Of a stretch of 7,800 nucleotides of DNA, positions 6,248-7,800 are shown piece after piece. Source of the stretch: Prolixibacteraceae bacterium (GTDB taxonomy: Bacteria > Bacteroidota > Bacteroidia > Bacteroidales > Prolixibacteraceae); the NCBI GenBank assembly GCA_023228025.1, contig JALOCD010000148.1:1-7800 (forward strand), in the 5' to 3' direction. Under the pieces are notes generated by a model, which saw only the letters and a list, made by a program, of their open reading frames with translations, searched no databases and was not told where the DNA came from. Position numbers and translations under genes: made by a program. The stretch's first letter is position 1. Each line of letters starts with the position of its first letter.

Positions 6248-6740
6248 TTGAACATTTTCAATCATATCAACAATAAATCTAAATCATTATTTCTTGGCCT
6301 TTTCATTAAAACACCAATCATCTTCCTTCTCCATCCTGATCATCTTCATTCTACTAATGATTGTAGGGGCGAGTTTGTTGCCATTACTGAACGTACAGTT
6401 AACCCCTTCGCGGTCATTACCGGGCATGTCTGTCAGTTATCGCTGGCTCGATGCCTCTGCCCGGGTGATTGAGCAGGAAGTTACGGCAAAACTGGAAGGG
6501 CTGTTTAGCTCGGTCAAAGGGATAAAAGGGGTATCTTCCGTATCGTCGAAAGGTTCCGGGCGGATTAATTTGTCGTTCAAGAAAACCGTTAACATGGATG
6601 CCGCCCGTTTTGAGGTGGCATCTCTTATCCAGCGGGCTTACTTACAGCGATTTACTGGAACAGGTTTAGTTTCCTGAACTATCCATGAGCACACGAGGTA
6701 AAACCATTGACCCTTTCTTCTTAAATTTCAAATTAAAATG
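6248..6740 (+). pseudogene. Truncated, frameshifted N-terminal fragment of RND permease
   Basis: This is a decayed copy of the start of an RND efflux permease gene. Reading from TTG 6248 gives NIFNHINNKSKSLFLGLFIK. An extra A near 6308-6311 shifts the frame to HQSSSFSILIIFILLMIVGA, which is TM1. The frame then continues through clear RND porter sequence (VIEQEVTAKLEGLFSSVKGI, VSSKGSGRINLSFKK). A second shift at the GGG of 6634-6636 moves to LTYSDLLEQV, then TAG at 6667, then FPELSMSTRGKTIDPF. Homology ends near 6710-6740, around codon 160 of a protein normally over 1000 residues. It therefore has two frameshifts, a nonsense codon and a large deletion. The fragment is joined directly to the 3' end of a signal peptidase gene, so it looks like the left edge of a collapsed duplicate of the locus at the window's left. 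Confidence 0.85.
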
Positions 6741-6774
6741 GTTTACAATTCCAATCCTAATAAATCATGTTACC

Positions 6775-6881
6775 GGGGTTTAGTGCCGGAAGAAAATATA
6801 GTAGGTAAGGCTAGTGTCATTCTATTTTCAAATAACAGGAATGGAATTAGGTGGAACCGAATGTTAAAACTAATAAAATAG
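6775..6881 (+). pseudogene. 3' remnant of a second signal peptidase I gene
   Basis: The last 34 codons plus stop of a signal peptidase I gene match 2469-2575 with 9 differences in 107 bases. The remnant reads GLVPEENIVGKASVILFSNN, then RNGIRWNRMLKLIK before the stop. Of the changes relative to the intact gene, about half are silent (GTG/GTA, AAA/AAG, GGT/GGA, ATT/ATA). This suggests it diverged partly while still functional. It has no catalytic residues and no start; everything before the box E region was lost in the deletion that joined it to the RND fragment. Confidence 0.9.
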
Positions 6882-6892
6882 GAATAAATAAA

Positions 6893-6923
6893 TTTGGTAG
6901 TTTCAATATTTTATGTATATTTA
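6893..6923 (+). promoter_or_regulatory. Candidate Bacteroidota-type promoter, copy B
   Basis: TTTG at 6893-6896 and TATATTTA at 6916-6923 are 19 bases apart. This agrees with the Bacteroides -33 TTTG and -7 TAnnTTTG consensus except for the last base. The TATATTTA element is retained at the matching place in copy A although the surrounding spacer has diverged, which adds some weight. The transcript would include the 122-bp block and peptide gene 2. Confidence 0.4.
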
Positions 6924-6975
6924 GGCTCAGTACGTATGTCAGTAATTTTTTCTAATCGAATGATATGGCATTAAA

Positions 6976-7097
6976 GCGATTGAAATATTAACAGAAGGGA
7001 AAGAACAGGAAGCCAAACCCGCAAAAGTTAAGCGCTTCCTGTACGGCACCTTTTCAAAAAAGAAAGTGAGGTGATGTACCAAAGATAAGGAAATAAG
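6976..7097 (+). promoter_or_regulatory. 122-bp conserved leader block upstream of peptide gene 2
   Basis: This block is identical to 2671-2792 except for one base (A at 7043 for T at 2738), which falls in the outermost pair of the first hairpin (7004-7013 with 7034-7043). The 32-codon open frame is also kept here and extends a little further upstream because copy B has AAA where copy A has TAG; it still lacks a normal start. Its survival beside dead RND and signal peptidase genes argues that it serves the peptide gene. Confidence 0.55.
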
Positions 7098-7176
7098 TTA
7101 ATGAAGAACTACTGTTCCTGCCTGCGAAAGGATAGCCGGCGAAAACGAATAAATTAAATTGTAAAAAATTATTGAA

Positions 7177-7446
7177 ATGAAAAAAATTAAATTGATATTT
7201 ACGACAATCGTTTGTATCGCAATGATTGTCGTAAATATTATTTCCAACTCAAACGGAAATGATATATTTAGTGTAAGTCTTAGTAATATTGTCTTAACCG
7301 CTACCGCAGATCCTGAATATGATCCAGGTACAGCTTTTGAATTAATATGGAATGGTCATTGTAATGTATGTACAAGAGCTTGGAGCGCACAATATCATTG
7401 TGATATTAGTGCGCAATGCTGTGACAATCAACAACCATATTGCTAG
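7177..7446 (+). CDS. Cys-rich secreted peptide precursor 2 (NVEALA-like)
   Basis: This is an 89-residue precursor of the same design as the one at 2879. The start is MKKIK, the hydrophobic segment covers residues 6-22, and a polar stretch contains FSVSLSNIVL (31-40), which recalls the SLxNVEAL part of Bacteroidales NVEALA leaders. ATA at 42-44 precedes Asp45, a signal-peptidase-I site at the same residue numbers as in peptide 1. The mature part of 45 residues carries six cysteines (62, 65, 75, 81, 82, 89), including CxxC, a vicinal CC and a C-terminal Cys. Apart from the CC and the terminal Cys the mature sequence cannot be aligned by eye with peptide 1, so the leader is kept while the product varies. 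The leader coding sequence contains a perfect 15-bp inverted repeat. A terminator follows 20 bases after the stop. Function is unknown. Confidence 0.75.
   Translation: MKKIKLIFTTIVCIAMIVVNIISNSNGNDIFSVSLSNIVLTATADPEYDPGTAFELIWNGHCNVCTRAWSAQYHCDISAQCCDNQQPYC
7195..7238 (+). promoter_or_regulatory. 15-bp perfect inverted repeat inside the peptide 2 leader codons
   Basis: ATATTTACGACAATC (7195-7209) is the exact reverse complement of 7224-7238, with a 14-base loop; a G-U and a T-A pair can extend the stem to 17. It lies in codons 7-21, encoding the hydrophobic segment, where no structure is needed for the protein. Peptide gene 1 has no counterpart. It could slow ribosomes, control mRNA stability, or act in early termination; the role is unknown. 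Confidence 0.6.
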
Positions 7447-7466
7447 ATTATTAATTTACTGTTGAA

Positions 7467-7497
7467 AAGTAATAGCAAAGAATCTTTGCTATTACTT
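7467..7497 (+). terminator. Hairpin terminator after peptide gene 2
   Basis: A perfect 14-bp stem pairs 7467-7480 (AAGTAATAGCAAAG) with 7484-7497 around a 3-base AAT loop, 20 bases after the peptide stop. It is followed by GTTTAATCT, so the T-tract is modest. The tail shares CTTGTTTAAT with the terminator of peptide 1 although the stems differ completely. Confidence 0.75.
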
Positions 7498-7516
7498 GTT
7501 TAATCTGATAAAATAT

Positions 7517-7597
7517 AAAATTGCCATCGAGAGTTAAAGCTCAGTCAAACGGGAATGACCCCAATCTCTGAATAATGACTCCTTCGATGGAATTTTT
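7517..7597. ncRNA. Structured intergenic element, possible small RNA or long terminator
   Basis: The outer arms AAAATT-G-CCATCGA (7517-7530) and TCGATGG-AATTTT (7584-7596) pair over 13 bp with one bulged G. They continue inward with GAGT/ACTC (7531-7534 with 7578-7581), TCAG/CTGA (7541-7544 with 7568-7571) and a small GGG/CCC hairpin near 7551-7561. The 3' side runs into TTTTTATT. The nested arrangement suggests a folded RNA of about 80 bases or a small non-autonomous repeat. The gene-free stretch 7447-7741 holds this, the terminator upstream, and a short ORF at 7665. Confidence 0.4.
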
Positions 7598-7657
7598 ATT
7601 GGGGAACCTATGTGTTATGAAAACTAAAAAGCAAAATTTGAAAAAATAAACAAATTA

Positions 7658-7708
7658 AATACCCATGAAAAGATGCTCACACCAACCGATAATGAATATC
7701 TGGGTATT
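7658..7708. repeat. 8-bp inverted repeat upstream of the RND-like start
   Basis: AATACCCA (7658-7665) and TGGGTATT (7701-7708) are a perfect inverted pair about 35 bases apart, located 34-84 bases before the ATG at 7742. It could be an operator or chance. Confidence 0.3.
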
Positions 7709-7745
7709 CCATGTGACATTTAATAATCAAATTATATACGCATGA
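7665..7745 (+). CDS. Possible 26-codon leader ORF overlapping the next start
   Basis: A short ORF (MKRCSHQPIMNIWVFHVTFN and six more residues) ends in TGA that overlaps the ATG at 7742 as ATGA, the same coupling seen between the DUF1573 and signal peptidase genes. No family is recognised and there is no clear signal peptide. It may be a coupling leader peptide, the trace of a lost upstream gene, or chance. Confidence 0.2.
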   Translation: MKRCSHQPIMNIWVFHVTFNNQIIYA

Positions 7746-7800
7746 ATAATATTAAAATAAAATCGCAGAATAGCATTAATGCATTATTCCTTGCGATTAA
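7742..7800 (+). CDS. Probable N-terminus of another RND permease (runs off window)
   Basis: The ORF opens at ATG 7742 and stays open to the right edge, giving MNNIKIKSQNSINALFLAI. Its tail aligns with the repaired start of the RND pseudogene: INALFLAI(K) here against KSLFLGLFIK there. The DNA of the FL(A/G) region is similar (CATTATTCCTTGCG against CATTATTTCTTGGC). This would make it a further copy of the RND gene and the start of a third repeat of the locus. Only 19 codons are visible, so the call rests on context and this short match. Confidence 0.45.
   Translation, partial: MNNIKIKSQNSINALFLAI

Larger units (their letters stand above)
6775..7097 (+). repeat. Direct repeat copy B
   Basis: This is the second copy of the segment at 2469-2792: signal peptidase tail, diverged spacer, and nearly invariant 122-bp block. 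Its left boundary coincides with GGGG at 6775-6778, which marks the deletion junction with RND-derived or unassigned sequence. Its right side leads to the second Cys-rich peptide gene at nearly the same distance as in copy A. Confidence 0.95.

Noticed and set aside
6248..6472. A separate small protein from TTG 6248 in its own frame
   Set aside because: The first 21 codons are the RND pseudogene start; after the A-run near 6308 the true homology moves to another frame.
7617..7649. 10-codon ORF starting MKTKKQNLKK
   Set aside because: It resembles the beginning of some precursor leaders but stops at once; the A-rich context makes chance likely.

Overview
The window looks like a Bacteroidota chromosome, probably of the Bacteroidales/Marinilabiliales type. 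The reasons are the gene families (DUF1573 lipoprotein, a long S26 signal peptidase, a TolB-like six-bladed beta-propeller lipoprotein, small NVEALA-like Cys-rich precursors), the weak Shine-Dalgarno signals, and promoter-like TTTG-N19-TATATTTA spacing. This is read from the sequence and from memory of the families; no search was run.

Layout. (1) 2-2575 is a moderately GC-rich block: the C-terminal third of an RND efflux permease (its start lies before the window), a spacer of GTTTGAAN 8-mers with a perfect 20-bp hairpin, a DUF1573 lipoprotein, and a complete signal peptidase I that overlaps it by ATGA. (2) 2576-6155 is visibly AT-rich. It holds a 122-bp block that is repeated later, a Cys-rich secreted peptide precursor, a strong terminator, a beta-propeller lipoprotein, a complete IS1595-type element with terminal inverted repeats and an imperfect 8-bp target duplication, and a membrane-anchored thioredoxin-like CxxC protein. 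(3) 6248-6881 is wreckage of a second copy of region 1: a frameshifted N-terminal piece of an RND permease joined to the last 34 codons of a second signal peptidase gene. (4) 6882-7446 repeats the spacer and the 122-bp block (121 of 122 bases identical), followed by a second, intact but divergent Cys-rich peptide gene. (5) After a terminator and a structured stretch, 7742 begins an ORF whose N-terminus resembles the RND pseudogene start, so a further RND copy probably begins at the right edge.

Interpretation. The locus reads as a tandemly amplified unit: RND permease, DUF1573 lipoprotein, signal peptidase I, conserved leader block, Cys-rich peptide. The propeller lipoprotein and thioredoxin-like protein lie between copies. 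In the second copy the transporter and protease genes are dead, yet the peptide ORF and its upstream block are intact, which suggests these two form the unit under selection. Both peptides have a 44-residue bipartite leader ending in an AxA site at residues 42-44, an acidic residue at 45, and six cysteines in the mature part. A plausible but untested model is a secreted disulfide-rich peptide system: the linked signal peptidase would cleave at AxA, the anchored CxxC protein would handle thiols, the propeller lipoprotein would be a surface or periplasmic partner, and the RND pump could serve export or immunity.
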